This document shows, one piece after another, positions 42,622 to 53,235 of a stretch of 61,923 nt of DNA. Location: positions 1 to 61,923 of the forward strand of contig JASJEH010000004.1 of assembly GCA_030064755.1 (NCBI GenBank), given 5' to 3'. This stretch comes from Methyloceanibacter sp. Its GTDB lineage: Bacteria > Pseudomonadota > Alphaproteobacteria > Rhizobiales > Methyloligellaceae. The notes beneath the pieces are model-generated. The model ran no database searches and had not been told where the DNA came from. It was given only the letters and a program-made list of their open reading frames with translations. The position numbers and the translations under genes were made by a program. The stretch's first letter is position 1. Each line of letters opens with the position of its first letter.

Positions 42622-44874
42622 ATGGGAAAACGCGCGACGCCCCCTGAGCAGGGGCCCATTGAGCCGATCAATCTGAAAGAGGCGCTGGAAGAGCGCTATC
42701 TCGCCTACGCTCTGTCGACGATCACGCACCGGGCGCTCCCGGACGTCCGGGACGGGCTGAAGCCGGTCCATCGGCGGCTCCTCTACGCCATGCAGCAACT
42801 GCGGCTGCAGCCTCAAGGCGAATTCCGCAAATGCGCGAAGATCGTTGGCGACACGATGGGCAACTTCCACCCACACGGCAACCAGGCGATCTACGACGCG
42901 CTGGCGCGACTTGCTCAGGATTTTGCCGTGCGTTATCCGCTGATCGACGGGCAGGGGAACTTCGGCAATATCGATGGCGATAACCCCGCCGCCGATCGTT
43001 ACACCGAAGCACGGCTGACCGATATCGCCGCGCGGCTCTTGGAAGGCATTGACGAAGACACGGTCGACTTCCGGCCCAACTACGATGGCCGTGAGATGGA
43101 GCCGGCGGTGCTCCCGGCCAATTTCCCGAACCTGCTGGCGAATGGCGCCGCCGGCATCGCCGTCGGCATGGCTACGAACATCCCGCCGCATAATGTAGGC
43201 GAGCTCTGCGATGCCGCCCTTCATCTCATCAGGTTTCCTAATGCCACGGCGGACAAGCTTGTCTCGTTCGTGCCGGGTCCGGATCTGCCGACCGGGGGCA
43301 TCATCGTGGAACCGCGTGAGCAAATCGTCGAAGCCTACAAGACGGGCCGGGGATCTTTCCGCTTGCGAGCGCGCTGGGAGAAAGAGGACGCAGGCCGCGG
43401 GACCTATCAGATCGTCGTCACCGAGATTCCTTACCAGGTCCCGAAGGCCCGACTGGTCTCGCGCATCGCCGAACTCTTGCAGGCGAAGAAGCTGCCACTG
43501 TTGGCAGATGTACGCGATGAGTCGGCGGAGGACGTTCGCCTCGTGCTGGAACCGAAGAGCCGAAGCGTCGATCCCGCGCTTCTCATGGAGTCGCTCTTTA
43601 AGTTGACCGAGCTTGAGACGCGCGTCTCGCTAAACATGAACGTGTTGAGCGAGGGCAAGATTCCGAACGTCTTGGGATTGCGCCAGGTCTTGCTCGAGTG
43701 GCTGGATCACCGGCAGGAAGTCCTTGTCCGCCGCTCCAACTTCCGGCTCTCGAAGATCGATCATCGGCTGGAGGTCCTCGAAGGATACTTGGTCGTCTAC
43801 CTTAATCTCGATCGGGTCATTCAGATCGTTCGCGAGGAGGACGAGCCAAAGCCCGTCCTGATGGCGGAGTTCAAGCTCACGGACGTTCAGGCGGAAGCCA
43901 TTCTCAACATGCGGCTCCGGGCCTTGCGCAAACTCGAAGAGATGGAGATCCGCCGCGAGCATGACGCGCTCACCAAGGAGAGAAAAGAGCTGAAAGCGCT
44001 GCTGAAGTCGGAGGACAAGCAGTGGAAGCGCATCGCGGGAGAGATCAAGGAGATCAAGGAGGCCTTCGGTCCGAAGACCGACCTTGGCCGCCGCCGCACC
44101 ACATTCGACGAGGCGCCCGAGGACGTTGCGGATGTTCTGGCCGAAGCCATGATCGAGAAGGAGCCGATCACCGTCGTCCTGTCCGATAAAGGATGGATAC
44201 GGACGATCAAGGGTCACAATACGGACCCTTCGAAGCTCTCCTTCAAGGATGGCGACCGGTTGAGCAAGCTCTTGCCGGCGCAAACCACCGACACGTTGCT
44301 GCTGTTTGCAACGAATGGGCGCTTTTATTCGCTCGCCGCGGACAAGTTGCCGGGCGGACGTGGCCATGGGGAGCCGTTCCGCCTGATGGTCGATATCGAG
44401 GACGCCGGCGATTGCGTCGAGCTTGTCGTGCATGAGCCCGGCCGCAAGCTGCTGGTCGCCTCAACGGCCGGTTACGGCTTTGTGGTGGCCGAGGATGACG
44501 TGATCGCGATGACCCGCAAAGGCAAACAGGTCCTGAACGTAAAGGGCGACGACGAAGCAGCCGTTTGCGCGCCCGTATCTGGTGATAGCGTCGCGGTCAT
44601 CGGCGACAACAGAAAGCTGCTCTTGTTTCCGCTTTCGGAGCTGCCCGAGATGCCGCGCGGCAAGGGCGTGCGCTTGCAGCGCTATCGCGATGGCGGCCTC
44701 GCGGACGCCAAGACCTTTTCGAAGAAAGAAGGGCTCATCTATATCGATGCGGCAAAGCGCAGCTTCACCCTTGCCTCGACCGATTTGAGAGACTGGTGGG
44801 GTGCACGGGCCGCAGCTGGCCGGCTGCCGCCGCGCGGCTTCCCGAAAGCTGGCAAGTTCGGCGACAAATTCTAG
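42622..44874 (+). CDS. parC: DNA topoisomerase IV subunit A
   Basis: ParC forms the DNA-cleaving subunit of topoisomerase IV, which decatenates chromosomes. The 750-residue protein has the catalytic Y127 in [30 protein letters not shown] segments, and C-terminal beta-pinwheel blades (for example [14 protein letters not shown]). In the quinolone-binding helix the sequence is [14 protein letters not shown]87, Q88 and D92 stand where Escherichia coli ParC has D79, S80 and E84. Its stop overlaps the stop of the convergent bpt gene by four bases. The enzyme should pair with a ParE encoded elsewhere. Confidence 0.95.
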   Translation: MGKRATPPEQGPIEPINLKEALEERYLAYALSTITHRALPDVRDGLKPVHRRLLYAMQQLRLQPQGEFRKCAKIVGDTMGNFHPHGNQAIYDALARLAQDFAVRYPLIDGQGNFGNIDGDNPAADRYTEARLTDIAARLLEGIDEDTVDFRPNYDGREMEPAVLPANFPNLLANGAAGIAVGMATNIPPHNVGELCDAALHLIRFPNATADKLVSFVPGPDLPTGGIIVEPREQIVEAYKTGRGSFRLRARWEKEDAGRGTYQIVVTEIPYQVPKARLVSRIAELLQAKKLPLLADVRDESAEDVRLVLEPKSRSVDPALLMESLFKLTELETRVSLNMNVLSEGKIPNVLGLRQVLLEWLDHRQEVLVRRSNFRLSKIDHRLEVLEGYLVVYLNLDRVIQIVREEDEPKPVLMAEFKLTDVQAEAILNMRLRALRKLEEMEIRREHDALTKERKELKALLKSEDKQWKRIAGEIKEIKEAFGPKTDLGRRRTTFDEAPEDVADVLAEAMIEKEPITVVLSDKGWIRTIKGHNTDPSKLSFKDGDRLSKLLPAQTTDTLLLFATNGRFYSLAADKLPGGRGHGEPFRLMVDIEDAGDCVELVVHEPGRKLLVASTAGYGFVVAEDDVIAMTRKGKQVLNVKGDDEAAVCAPVSGDSVAVIGDNRKLLLFPLSELPEMPRGKGVRLQRYRDGGLADAKTFSKKEGLIYIDAAKRSFTLASTDLRDWWGARAAAGRLPPRGFPKAGKFGDKF

Positions 44875-45626
44875 CGTGGTGACGCGCTGAGCTCTGAGCC
44901 TCTAACCCAGCCTCTCGACGTGAGCCGCTCCTGAGGCTGGAAGCGCTCCTTGTACCGCATCTTCCGCGACCCCTCGATCCAGTAGCCAAGATAGACATAG
45001 GGATAGCCGAGAGTACGGGCGTACTCGACGTGTTCGAGGATCATGTAGGTCCCGAGGCTGCGTTGGGCCCATTCCGGGTTGAAGAAGCTATACACCATCG
45101 AAATGCCATCGCTCAGCCGGTCGCAGAGCGCAGCGGCGATTAACGGCGCCTCACCCGTGAGAGGATCGGGCTTCAGTCGGTACTCGGTGATGAAGGTCTC
45201 CACGACACTGTCCTCGACCATCAGCGAGAAGTCGAGAACGCTCATCTCGGCCATGCCGCCGTCGCCGTGCCGGGCTTCGATATAGTCGCGAAAGAGGGCG
45301 TATTGCTCCGAGCTGGGGGCCGCCGGTTGACGCGAGACGGACAAGTCGTTGTTTGCCCGCGCGATCCGTTTCAGCGACCTTTTGGGCTCGAATTCATTGA
45401 CGAGCAGCCGCACCGGCACGCACGCGGAGCATGAATCGCAGTACGGCATATAGGCGATGTTCTGGCTGCGCCGGAAGCCGCCCTTTAGCAGGTTGTCGAT
45501 GAGGAAGCCGGGCTTGTCGCGGGTCAGGTGCGTGAAAAGCTTTCGCTCCATCCGGCCCGCCAGATAGGGGCAAGGCTGGGGGGCGGTTATATAGAACTCC
45601 GGAAAGTTGTTCTTGTGTTCTGTCAC
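44871..45626 (-). CDS. bpt: Aspartate/glutamate leucyltransferase (Bpt, ATE1 family)
   Basis: Bpt adds leucine from Leu-tRNA to N-terminal Asp or Glu, marking proteins for ClpS/ClpAP. The sequence shows [20 protein letters not shown] near the start, the cysteine-rich [18 protein letters not shown], and the GNAT-like C-terminal half ([38 protein letters not shown]). I begin at the GTG at 45626 (251 residues), which fits the family N-terminus; the frame continues to an ATG at 45692 with an unrelated 22-residue extension. It is convergent with parC. Confidence 0.88.
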   Translation of the reverse strand: MTEHKNNFPEFYITAPQPCPYLAGRMERKLFTHLTRDKPGFLIDNLLKGGFRRSQNIAYMPYCDSCSACVPVRLLVNEFEPKRSLKRIARANNDLSVSRQPAAPSSEQYALFRDYIEARHGDGGMAEMSVLDFSLMVEDSVVETFITEYRLKPDPLTGEAPLIAAALCDRLSDGISMVYSFFNPEWAQRSLGTYMILEHVEYARTLGYPYVYLGYWIEGSRKMRYKERFQPQERLTSRGWVRGSELSASPR

Positions 45627-45750
45627 AGGCACCCGACCGGAAACGAATCCAAGTCCATCCTTGATTAGCTTAAGCGAGGATCGGCGGCGCACGCAATCGG
45701 CAGCGTGGCAATGCTGTCAGGGTTCTGGATAACCAGCCAGGGTAAATGTG

Positions 45751-46260
45751 TCAGACAGCAACCGGCTCGCGTGCCGCTGGCCTGTTGATCACAAGAACCC
45801 CCGCCAGGATGTCGTGCAGACAGCGCTTCCGGGAATCAAAAAAGCACCACAGGAGAATCGGGAAGAACAGCGTCAGCGAGAACCAGAACAGCAACGCGTG
45901 GAAAGCGGCGATCAGCGGCGTAACCTTGCCGCCATACCACATGGGAACGGCCAGCCCCATCATGCGTTGACCAATGGTCGAGGACTTGGGTCCGCCAATT
46001 GTGAACGCGTTATAGGCGAGGGCCACGATGGGGAAAACCATCCCGAACAGCAACCAGCCAAGCCCCAAGGTCAGGACTCCGAGAACCGCTACGAAGACAA
46101 ATGCGATAACCGTGAGCGCAGCGATGATGACCGCGTCCACGAGGAAGGCCACGCAGCGCTTGCGTATGACAGCGCGGAAGAGCTGCGGCTCCGTCACCGG
46201 ATTGTAAGCATGCATTTGCTCGGGAAGTGTTGCGGTACTGGGTGTCGTTGGGTCCGGCAT
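45751..46260 (-). CDS. RDD-family membrane protein
   Basis: The 169-residue product has an RDD-type membrane domain: RCVAFLVDAVIIAALTVIAF (first membrane segment, with the Arg and Asp typical for the family), then VLGVLTLGLGWLLFGMVFPI and the conserved TIGQRMMGLAV segment, and a third hydrophobic segment LLFWFSLTLFFPILLWCFF before KRCLHDILAG. Role unknown; transport functions were proposed for some members. The ATG at 46260 follows GGAG by seven bases, which argues against the longer frame to 46380. Confidence 0.87.
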   Translation of the reverse strand: MPDPTTPSTATLPEQMHAYNPVTEPQLFRAVIRKRCVAFLVDAVIIAALTVIAFVFVAVLGVLTLGLGWLLFGMVFPIVALAYNAFTIGGPKSSTIGQRMMGLAVPMWYGGKVTPLIAAFHALLFWFSLTLFFPILLWCFFDSRKRCLHDILAGVLVINRPAAREPVAV

Positions 46261-46428
46261 CGGGTCTCCAGATTTGTTTACAACTTTCAGTGATATGGGA
46301 ATTGTCCCCGGACTTGGCAATGTAAACGCTCGGCGGCACTGCCTCGGTTGCCGCAAACCGAGTGACGCCGTAGGATTCATGACGCGCAGATTCGTTCCTC
46401 ATGCCAGGCAGATGGGAGAGAACAACGC

Positions 46429-47067
46429 ATGCTGAGGATGGTTGTTGCAGTCGCGGTTGCAGGTTTTCTCGCGAGCGTCGGTCAAGGCCTGGCATGCGAA
46501 GGCAGCGAAGTCCTATTCGAAGACAAGTTCCAGGATGACGCCGGCGGCTGGTCACAGAAGAAGGCCGTGTCCATTGGCGATGGCGCGCTGGTATTCACAC
46601 TACCGGCGGACGATATGCAGTCGAATCTCAACGTTATGTTCTCCGTGGAGGACGCCGATGTCTGCGTGGAAGCTGTATGGCCTCATGGCGAAAGCGCGGC
46701 CAGCGATAAACCAAAGATCCTCGGTGCGGGACTGCTTTTCTGGGGCGAGAACAACCGCACCTACTACCAGTTCGGGATCCTCAACAATGGCCGCTACTGG
46801 ATTGCCCGCAAACAAGACGGCGCGTGGGTCGGCACCATCGCGGCGAACATTGACAGTGCCGCGATCAAGACCGCGCCGGGCGCATCGAATACCCTTCGGG
46901 TGGATGCGAAGGGCAACAGCCTTGCCTTCTATATCAATGGCACCAAAGTGCGCGAGGTGAGGGGGCAGGCGCCAAAAGGGAGCTGGCGCTTTGGCGTATC
47001 CGGCGACAACTTCGACAAGTCGAGCGAAGCAAAAGTGCTCTTCACGAATATGAAGGTCACGGACTAA
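46429..47067 (+). CDS. Secreted concanavalin-like (LamG/DUF1080-type) protein
   Basis: The 212-residue product has a signal peptide ending near GLA (residue 22). The mature part reads as a jelly-roll: VLFEDKFQDDAGGW at the start, VWPHGESAASDKPKILGAGL, then ENNRTYYQFGILNNGRYWIA, TLRVDAKGNSLAFYINGTKV and WRFGVSGDNFD. These are the usual strands of DUF1080/LamG-like carbohydrate-binding folds, but no catalytic residues can be named. It is divergent from the RDD gene and convergent with hemB. Confidence 0.78.
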   Translation: MLRMVVAVAVAGFLASVGQGLACEGSEVLFEDKFQDDAGGWSQKKAVSIGDGALVFTLPADDMQSNLNVMFSVEDADVCVEAVWPHGESAASDKPKILGAGLLFWGENNRTYYQFGILNNGRYWIARKQDGAWVGTIAANIDSAAIKTAPGASNTLRVDAKGNSLAFYINGTKVREVRGQAPKGSWRFGVSGDNFDKSSEAKVLFTNMKVTD

Positions 47068-47083
47068 ACGTCGCGCGCAGCGG

Positions 47084-48166
<1,083 letters not shown>

Positions 48167-48282
48167 TTACAGATCCCTCGATTGACAATTCGGTCTCAAC
48201 GGGCACTGAAGGGAGAAAGGGTATCATCCAACCCTTAGGTCTCGCTAGAGGCATGGTAACCAAGGTTTTCTCCGCGTTCAGG

Positions 48283-49635
48283 CTATTGGCAGATGCGGAC
48301 ATAGCGCCGTTTGCGCATATCGAAATGGAAGTGGTCCCGATGGGCTGCATTCGCCTCGGGACCAAGGACGGTCCAGAACATCTTGCAGGCGTCTCCGTGG
48401 ATCGTCTTCAGAAAGCTCTTGGCTTCGGCGCGGCTAAGGTTGCCCTCTGGTACCGGGCCCTCCGGTTCTTGATCCGCCGGGTCAGGTATTTGTGCTGGGG
48501 CCGCGAATACCGGTTTGAAGAAGGGGTGTGTCGCCATTTCCCCGAACTCGTCGGCCTCCTTTGTGAACTCCTGATAATCGAGGTCCTTGTTGAGGACACT
48601 CAGCCCAGGCGTTCGGTATGTAGGCGGCGGCAAGGTGGAGTGGTCCCGTAATGGATTGGGCCAAGGCGCCTCCGCTACGCGCGGACGCGTCGGGCGATAG
48701 CCATAGGGCCAGTTCCCGAGAATTGGGATCGACTGCCCGGACGCGAGCACAAAGGCCTTGATGTCCAGCGCGTTTGCCAACGCGTGTTCGCTGAGCTTCG
48801 TATCGGACCGTCCATATTGGTTACGGCACATGTACGAGGCGGCATTCTTGATCTTAACGACGCTCGTTCCCAGCGCCTCTGCCGTCGGTTGAACTGACGT
48901 GCTGAACCATTTGTGCAACGTCGCGGCGATGGTGCAATTGACGGTCGCCGGCGGCGACACAACGATCTTGGGATGCTTGCCGATCGACTTAAGCTTGATC
49001 GGCGCCAGCGTACCGCACGGCCCGCGGCGGATCGGACCCAAATGCTCATACTCAAGGGCGAGACCGTCTAGGAGTTTTACGCATTGCTCAAGCGCGGCGA
49101 CGGCCTTCGGGTTTTTTGCGGCATTGGGGTCTGAGCCACTGCGCACGGGATTGCGGACCGGATGAGGGGCAGGCGCGTCAGCGCTCTGTACTAGGGCCCC
49201 AGAAGCGGCCTCCTCAGCCTGCGGTGTCCCTGCCGGATCGGCCGATGGCTCCGGGGGCGTCGCAGCGACGTCCGCTGTTGGCGTTGGAACTTCAGCCGGC
49301 GCGGCCACAGGTTCTGGCGATGCGGTTGCAACGTCCGCTGGGCTTGGGTCCGCCGCCGGTGCCTCGGAAACTTCTGCCGGTGCCGCAGGAGGCGCGGGTT
49401 TGCGCAGCGGCAGGGTCGGCACGGCCGGCCTGCTCGGTACTGCCCTTCGTTTCGTTTGGGTATCGGGAGGCGTCAAACCGAGCGTGCGGAACGGGTTCTT
49501 GAAGGGGCCGAAGCTCTGACCGAAGGCAGGCATGTGGGATGCCGGGATGAGCAACAGGCCCGTAAGACCCGCACCCAGCGCGAGTAAACGCAGCCGACGC
49601 TCGCCCCCTCGATGCTTGTCCCCTCCAAGATTCAT
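48283..49635 (-). CDS. Extensin-like C-terminal domain protein
   Basis: The 450-residue product (ATG 49635, GAGGG six bases before) has a basic N-terminus and one membrane or signal segment (about 15-38), then a long Pro/Ala/Glu/Thr-rich region (about 55-165). The C-terminal extensin-like domain has CVKLLDGLALEYEHLGPIRR, then CRNQYGRSDTKLSEHALANA and HRDHFHFDM. The SEHALANALDI and HRDHFHFD motifs resemble the metal-binding sites of VanY/M15-type peptidases, so a role on peptidoglycan peptides is plausible though untested. The frame open to 49872 overlaps the divergent gene and is not used. The Pro-rich part may span the periplasm. Confidence 0.85.
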   Translation of the reverse strand: MNLGGDKHRGGERRLRLLALGAGLTGLLLIPASHMPAFGQSFGPFKNPFRTLGLTPPDTQTKRRAVPSRPAVPTLPLRKPAPPAAPAEVSEAPAADPSPADVATASPEPVAAPAEVPTPTADVAATPPEPSADPAGTPQAEEAASGALVQSADAPAPHPVRNPVRSGSDPNAAKNPKAVAALEQCVKLLDGLALEYEHLGPIRRGPCGTLAPIKLKSIGKHPKIVVSPPATVNCTIAATLHKWFSTSVQPTAEALGTSVVKIKNAASYMCRNQYGRSDTKLSEHALANALDIKAFVLASGQSIPILGNWPYGYRPTRPRVAEAPWPNPLRDHSTLPPPTYRTPGLSVLNKDLDYQEFTKEADEFGEMATHPFFKPVFAAPAQIPDPADQEPEGPVPEGNLSRAEAKSFLKTIHGDACKMFWTVLGPEANAAHRDHFHFDMRKRRYVRICQ

Positions 49636-49753
49636 GCTAGCCCTCGACCAACGTGCCGCGTGCCAGCAGCTTGAGGTTTGTGCCTTGGAATGGTAGCTGC
49701 GCTGGACGATCCAACCCTGCACCTCCCGCCACCCCTTTCGAGGACTGACGCGT

Positions 49754-50827
49754 TTGTCTGAACCGATTGGAATAACATTCGAGGAACACGACCGCGCCGG
49801 CGTCGTGACGCTTGACCGGCCCGCAAGGCTCAACGCGCTCACGCGCGAAATGTTCGAGGTCCTGAGCGCCAACTACCGCCGCTGGGAGCCTGCCGCACAG
49901 ATCTACGGCGTGGTGATGGAGTCTACCCATCCCAAAGTCTTCTGCAGCGGCGGGGACCTGAAAGTCCTGAACCAGTTGAACCATGACGCGGCCGTCGACG
50001 AGATACGCAAATTCTACCGTTCTGCTTATACCCATGTTTGGGTCCTGGAGAAATTCATCCGGCCGAACGTCCCGCTCATCAACGGCCTCGCTTTTGGGGG
50101 CGGAATTGGAATTTCCCTTTTGGGAACCCATTGCATCGCTGGTGAGGGGTATCGCTTTGCGATGCCTCAGGTCGGCATCGGGTTTCTGCCGGACATTGGC
50201 GGAACCTACTTCCTCCCACGCCTTTATGGCTGGGTCGGAACGTATCTGGCCCTGACGGGCGCTGAGATCGGTCCTGCGGATGCACATCGGCTACGCCTCG
50301 TAAGTCACTATATTCCATCGGCTTATTTCGGCGTGATCAAGGCCGCGCTCGCGGACAATCATCCGATCGATCGTCTGCTCGATGGATTGCACCGGGACCC
50401 AGGCGAAGGCGAGCTTGTCCGCCTAACGCCCGCGATCAACCGCATTTTTTCCGCGCCCACGGTCGAAGAAATCCTGGAACGGCTGGATGCGGAACCTGAA
50501 GGCCCTTACGAGGCATGGGCCAAGGAGACCGCAAACACGCTGCGTCAGAAGTCGCCCACGTCGCTTAAGGTCGCGCTTCAGCAGATGCTGCGCGGCAAAT
50601 CCCTCGAACTGGATGAGGCTCTTAGACTGGAGTTCCGCCTCGCTTCCCACCTCGTGACGATGCCGGACTTCAAAGAGGGCATCAATGCGAAGATCGCTGG
50701 CAAAGGCCGGGCGCCTCGTTGGGCGCCAGAAACCGTTGCCGGCGTTGAGGACTCCCACATCGAAAAGCTCTTCGAAACCCCGGTGGACGGTGAACTCGAG
50801 CTTAACGAGCCAACGCAGATTTTCTAA
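49754..50827 (+). CDS. 3-hydroxyisobutyryl-CoA hydrolase-like (enoyl-CoA hydratase/isomerase family)
   Basis: The 357-residue protein is a crotonase-fold enzyme of the HIBYL-CoA hydrolase type: VVTLDRPARLNALTREMFEV, FCSGGDLKVL (oxyanion hole), LAFGGGIGISLLGTHCIAGE and PQVGIGFLPDIGGTYFLPRL, with the C-terminal DFKEGINAKIAGKGRAPRW found in the hydrolase subgroup. It would hydrolyse 3-hydroxyisobutyryl-CoA in valine breakdown or a related CoA thioester. Start is TTG at 49754 with GAGGA about ten bases upstream. The gene is followed by the ldtR promoter region. Confidence 0.87.
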   Translation: MSEPIGITFEEHDRAGVVTLDRPARLNALTREMFEVLSANYRRWEPAAQIYGVVMESTHPKVFCSGGDLKVLNQLNHDAAVDEIRKFYRSAYTHVWVLEKFIRPNVPLINGLAFGGGIGISLLGTHCIAGEGYRFAMPQVGIGFLPDIGGTYFLPRLYGWVGTYLALTGAEIGPADAHRLRLVSHYIPSAYFGVIKAALADNHPIDRLLDGLHRDPGEGELVRLTPAINRIFSAPTVEEILERLDAEPEGPYEAWAKETANTLRQKSPTSLKVALQQMLRGKSLELDEALRLEFRLASHLVTMPDFKEGINAKIAGKGRAPRWAPETVAGVEDSHIEKLFETPVDGELELNEPTQIF

Positions 50828-50870
50828 GAATCGTTGGAATCAAACGGCGATTCCGCAAACATCAACGTGA

Positions 50871-50915
50871 ATTAAGCTTAGAATTTTATCGACTCTTAAG
50901 CGTTCCAATTAAGCG
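50871..50915 (+). promoter_or_regulatory. Repeated TTAAGC elements upstream of ldtR
   Basis: TTAAGCT at 50871, TTAAGCG at 50896 and TTAAGCG at 50909 lie within 45 bases, the last two as direct repeats with a 13-base period. The same half-site appears in the palindrome before the L,D-transpeptidase gene. They may be operator elements for LdtR self-regulation. A 7-base word alone is expected by chance several times in this window, so the clustering is the evidence. Confidence 0.42.
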
Positions 50916-50984
50916 CATCTTAGTCGGGGGGAACCTATACTCGTCGTCAAGTTGGGGATAAACAACAACTAAATGGGGTTGGCG

Positions 50985-51494
50985 ATGAATGTAGCTATGA
51001 AAGTGGGGGCTCACGAGAGCGCCGTTGAGGAAAAAGACCTCAAGACTTCTTACATCGGCTCGCTGAAGTTGATTGAACAACTTCATCGGTTGCTTTTGGA
51101 TGTTGTCAAAGATGAGTTCGAGCGTCTTGGACGCACGGATGTGAATAGTATTCAAGCATTGCTGCTTTACAATATCGGTGATGATGAAGTCACGGCGGGT
51201 GAATTGACGGGCCGCGGCTACTACCTCGGCTCCAATGTCTCTTACAATCTCAAGAAGCTCGTTCAGGCGGGTTTCGTGAATCACCAGCGTTCCACTACGG
51301 ATCGTCGTTCGGTCCGTGTCAGCCTTACGGATAAAGGCCGCGAAGTCTCTGATGTCGTCAACCGGTTGTTCGAGCGGCAGCTTGGCTCGCTGGAGCAGGT
51401 CGGCGGCGTCGCTCAGGACGATCTCGATAGCCTGAACAAGTCCATGTTCCGCCTGCAGCGGTTTTGGTCAGATCAGATCCGCTATCAGCTCTAA
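50985..51494 (+). CDS. ldtR: MarR-family regulator LdtR
   Basis: The 169-residue winged-helix regulator resembles LdtR, described from Liberibacter asiaticus and Sinorhizobium meliloti as a regulator of an L,D-transpeptidase gene. It has LIEQLHRLLLDVVKDEFERL (dimer helix), DEVTAGELTGRGYYLGSNVS (helix-turn-helix, about residues 68-87), YNLKKLVQAGFVNHQRSTTD with the DRRSVRVSLTDKG wing, and a C-terminal dimer helix. An ATG at 50973 is also in frame; I prefer 50985, which has GGGG six bases before it. The L,D-transpeptidase gene follows 361 bases downstream after a terminator. Confidence 0.88.
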   Translation: MNVAMKVGAHESAVEEKDLKTSYIGSLKLIEQLHRLLLDVVKDEFERLGRTDVNSIQALLLYNIGDDEVTAGELTGRGYYLGSNVSYNLKKLVQAGFVNHQRSTTDRRSVRVSLTDKGREVSDVVNRLFERQLGSLEQVGGVAQDDLDSLNKSMFRLQRFWSDQIRYQL

Positions 51495-51523
51495 GCGAAC
51501 GTCGGAGCGCAAGGTAAAGCTTG

Positions 51524-51547
51524 CCCGAGAGCCTCTTGGCTCTCGGG
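51524..51547 (+). terminator. Rho-independent terminator after ldtR
   Basis: CCCGAGAGCC and GGCTCTCGGG form a perfect 10-base stem with a TCTT loop, 29 bases after the ldtR stop, followed by GGCTTCTGCTTT. Termination is likely even with an interrupted T tract. Confidence 0.8.
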
Positions 51548-51807
51548 GGCTTCTGCTTTGGCCTCTGGATGAGCTTGGGCTGGATGGTCTTGGGCGCACC
51601 CAAATTCGCCAAATTTTTCCGTCACCTTTCCCTAACGAAACGATCTCTGCGCTTTGCGGCGCGGTATTCGGGGGACCAATTCAAGCCTTATCGGCGACAG
51701 ATTGATCCGGCTGACCAAGGCAGGGGGCACCCTGCGGTGGTTAAAGGTTTGTAAGGGTCCGCCTGGATTCAATGGCGCCCGAAACGGGTAGAGCTACGGC
51801 AGCAATC

Positions 51808-51823
51808 CGCTTATAATTAAGCG
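51808..51823 (+). promoter_or_regulatory. Palindrome upstream of the L,D-transpeptidase gene (candidate LdtR operator)
   Basis: CGCTTA and TAAGCG are perfect 6-base arms around TAAT, ending 32 bases before the start codon. The right arm continues the TTAAGCG word found upstream of ldtR, and the TATAATT centre may also serve as a -10 box (TATAAT at 51812-51817). A repressor bound here would cover the promoter. Confidence 0.5.
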
Positions 51824-51855
51824 AAATTAGTTGCCGCAGGTGACGGGAGCGGCGC

Positions 51856-53235
51856 ATGCCCAAACTGAATGCTGGCTTGCGATACGGGCCACGCCTGACG
51901 ATCGGTGGACTCGCGGTGGCGCTGCTGTGCGTCAGCGTGCAGCCGCTGAATGCTGGCCCGTTCAATATGTTCAAGTCTCGCGACAACCAGGGCCAGGCGA
52001 CAACGCAGGGCAGCACAGGTGGCAATGGCGGGCTTTTTGGTGGCCTTTTCAATGGCGGTTCACGCAGCCAGCAGCCCCAGGGTGAGGTAACGCGCTCGGA
52101 ATTGCCCACGGGCGATCCTGAAGTCGCGATGATCCTTAATCCTGGCTTGGGAACACCGACCCTGGCCAAAGGCAATGTCGCCGCAACCCGCTCGGCCATT
52201 CAGCAGTACAAGGCGATTGTCGCACAAGGTGGCTGGCCCATGGTTCAGCCCGTGGCCATGAAGCCGGGACGGCGTGGCAACAACATTCAAACGCTCCAGC
52301 GCCGGCTGCAGATCAGCGGCGACCTGATGCCGGGTTACACCCCTGGCCGATATGACAACGCGACTGTCGCCGCCGTGAAGCGCTTCCAGTACCGGCATGG
52401 CCTACCAGCAACGGGCGTAGTGGACTCAAAGGCAACCGTTGCCGCACTCAATGTTCCGGCCAGCACGCGGCTCGCGCAGTTGCAAGCGAGCCTTAAGCGT
52501 CTCCAGCGCCGCGCCGGCAAGACGACAAACCGCTACATTCAAGTGAATGTACCCGCCGCGCAGGTGGAAGCCGTCCGGGGTGGGCGGGTCGAGCTACGGA
52601 ACACCGCGGTCGTCGGCAAGGTTCAGCACCCAACGCCGGAACTGTCGAGCAAAGTCTCGCAAGTGAAGATCAACCCGTACTGGCATGTGCCGAGAAGCAT
52701 CATCAAATCCGATATCATCCCCAAGGGCCGGCAGTTCTCAAGCCGCGGCCAAGACATGCTTGCTGCCTATCGGATGGAGGCAATCGATCGCAACGGCAAC
52801 ATTGTCGACCCGCGCACGATCGACTGGTACGGCAACGCTGTGAACACGTATCGCTTCCGTCAGAAGCCTTGGGAGGAAAACTCTCTCGGCTACATCAAGA
52901 TCGATTTCCCAAACAAGGACGCAGTGTACATTCATGACACCCCGCTCAAGAGCTTGTTCGGCAAGGCCGTGCGGTTCGAGAGTCACGGCTGTGTTCGCAC
53001 CCACAATGTCGACCGTCTCGCGGCGTGGATTCTCGACAACAACCCATCCTGGAACCTGTCGCGGATCCAGTCCCTGCGGCACACACAGGTGCAGGAGTAT
53101 GTCCGCGCCACGCAAACGATCGGGGTTTACTTTACATATATCAGCGGTTGGGGAACGCCGGACGGGATGGTTCATTTCCGCCCCGACATCTACAACCTCG
53201 ATAGCCCACGCGGGACCTACGCCTCAAACTACTAG
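51856..53235 (+). CDS. L,D-transpeptidase (YcbB-like, LdtP type)
   Basis: The 459-residue enzyme cross-links peptidoglycan peptides through 3-3 bonds or attaches proteins to them. It has a signal peptide (to about residue 33), a Gly/Gln-rich linker, a peptidoglycan-binding domain (NNIQTLQRRLQISGDLMPGY to AVKRFQYRHGLPATGVVD, about 137-190) and a YkuD catalytic domain with H377 and the nucleophile C379 in ESHGCVRTHN. The capping insertion of the YcbB type is present (KINPYWHVPRSIIKSDIIPK). The neighbouring LdtR gene matches the LdtR/LdtP pair known in Rhizobiales relatives. Confidence 0.93.
   Translation: MPKLNAGLRYGPRLTIGGLAVALLCVSVQPLNAGPFNMFKSRDNQGQATTQGSTGGNGGLFGGLFNGGSRSQQPQGEVTRSELPTGDPEVAMILNPGLGTPTLAKGNVAATRSAIQQYKAIVAQGGWPMVQPVAMKPGRRGNNIQTLQRRLQISGDLMPGYTPGRYDNATVAAVKRFQYRHGLPATGVVDSKATVAALNVPASTRLAQLQASLKRLQRRAGKTTNRYIQVNVPAAQVEAVRGGRVELRNTAVVGKVQHPTPELSSKVSQVKINPYWHVPRSIIKSDIIPKGRQFSSRGQDMLAAYRMEAIDRNGNIVDPRTIDWYGNAVNTYRFRQKPWEENSLGYIKIDFPNKDAVYIHDTPLKSLFGKAVRFESHGCVRTHNVDRLAAWILDNNPSWNLSRIQSLRHTQVQEYVRATQTIGVYFTYISGWGTPDGMVHFRPDIYNLDSPRGTYASNY

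Larger units (their letters stand above)
51495..51855. other. Intergenic region between ldtR and the L,D-transpeptidase gene
   Basis: This 361-base gap holds the ldtR terminator (51524-51547) and the palindrome at 51808-51823. A 77-residue frame at 51521-51754 begins within the terminator and is not believed. The rest should hold the transpeptidase promoter. Confidence 0.55.

Noticed and set aside
48283..49872. Long form of the extensin-like protein starting at 49872
   Set aside because: The extra 79 residues overlap the divergent hydrolase gene, have no export signal and lack a ribosome site, whereas 49635 has one followed by a signal segment.
51521..51754. A 77-residue open frame between ldtR and the L,D-transpeptidase gene
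   Set aside because: It begins within the ldtR terminator stem, has no ribosome site and its product resembles nothing.
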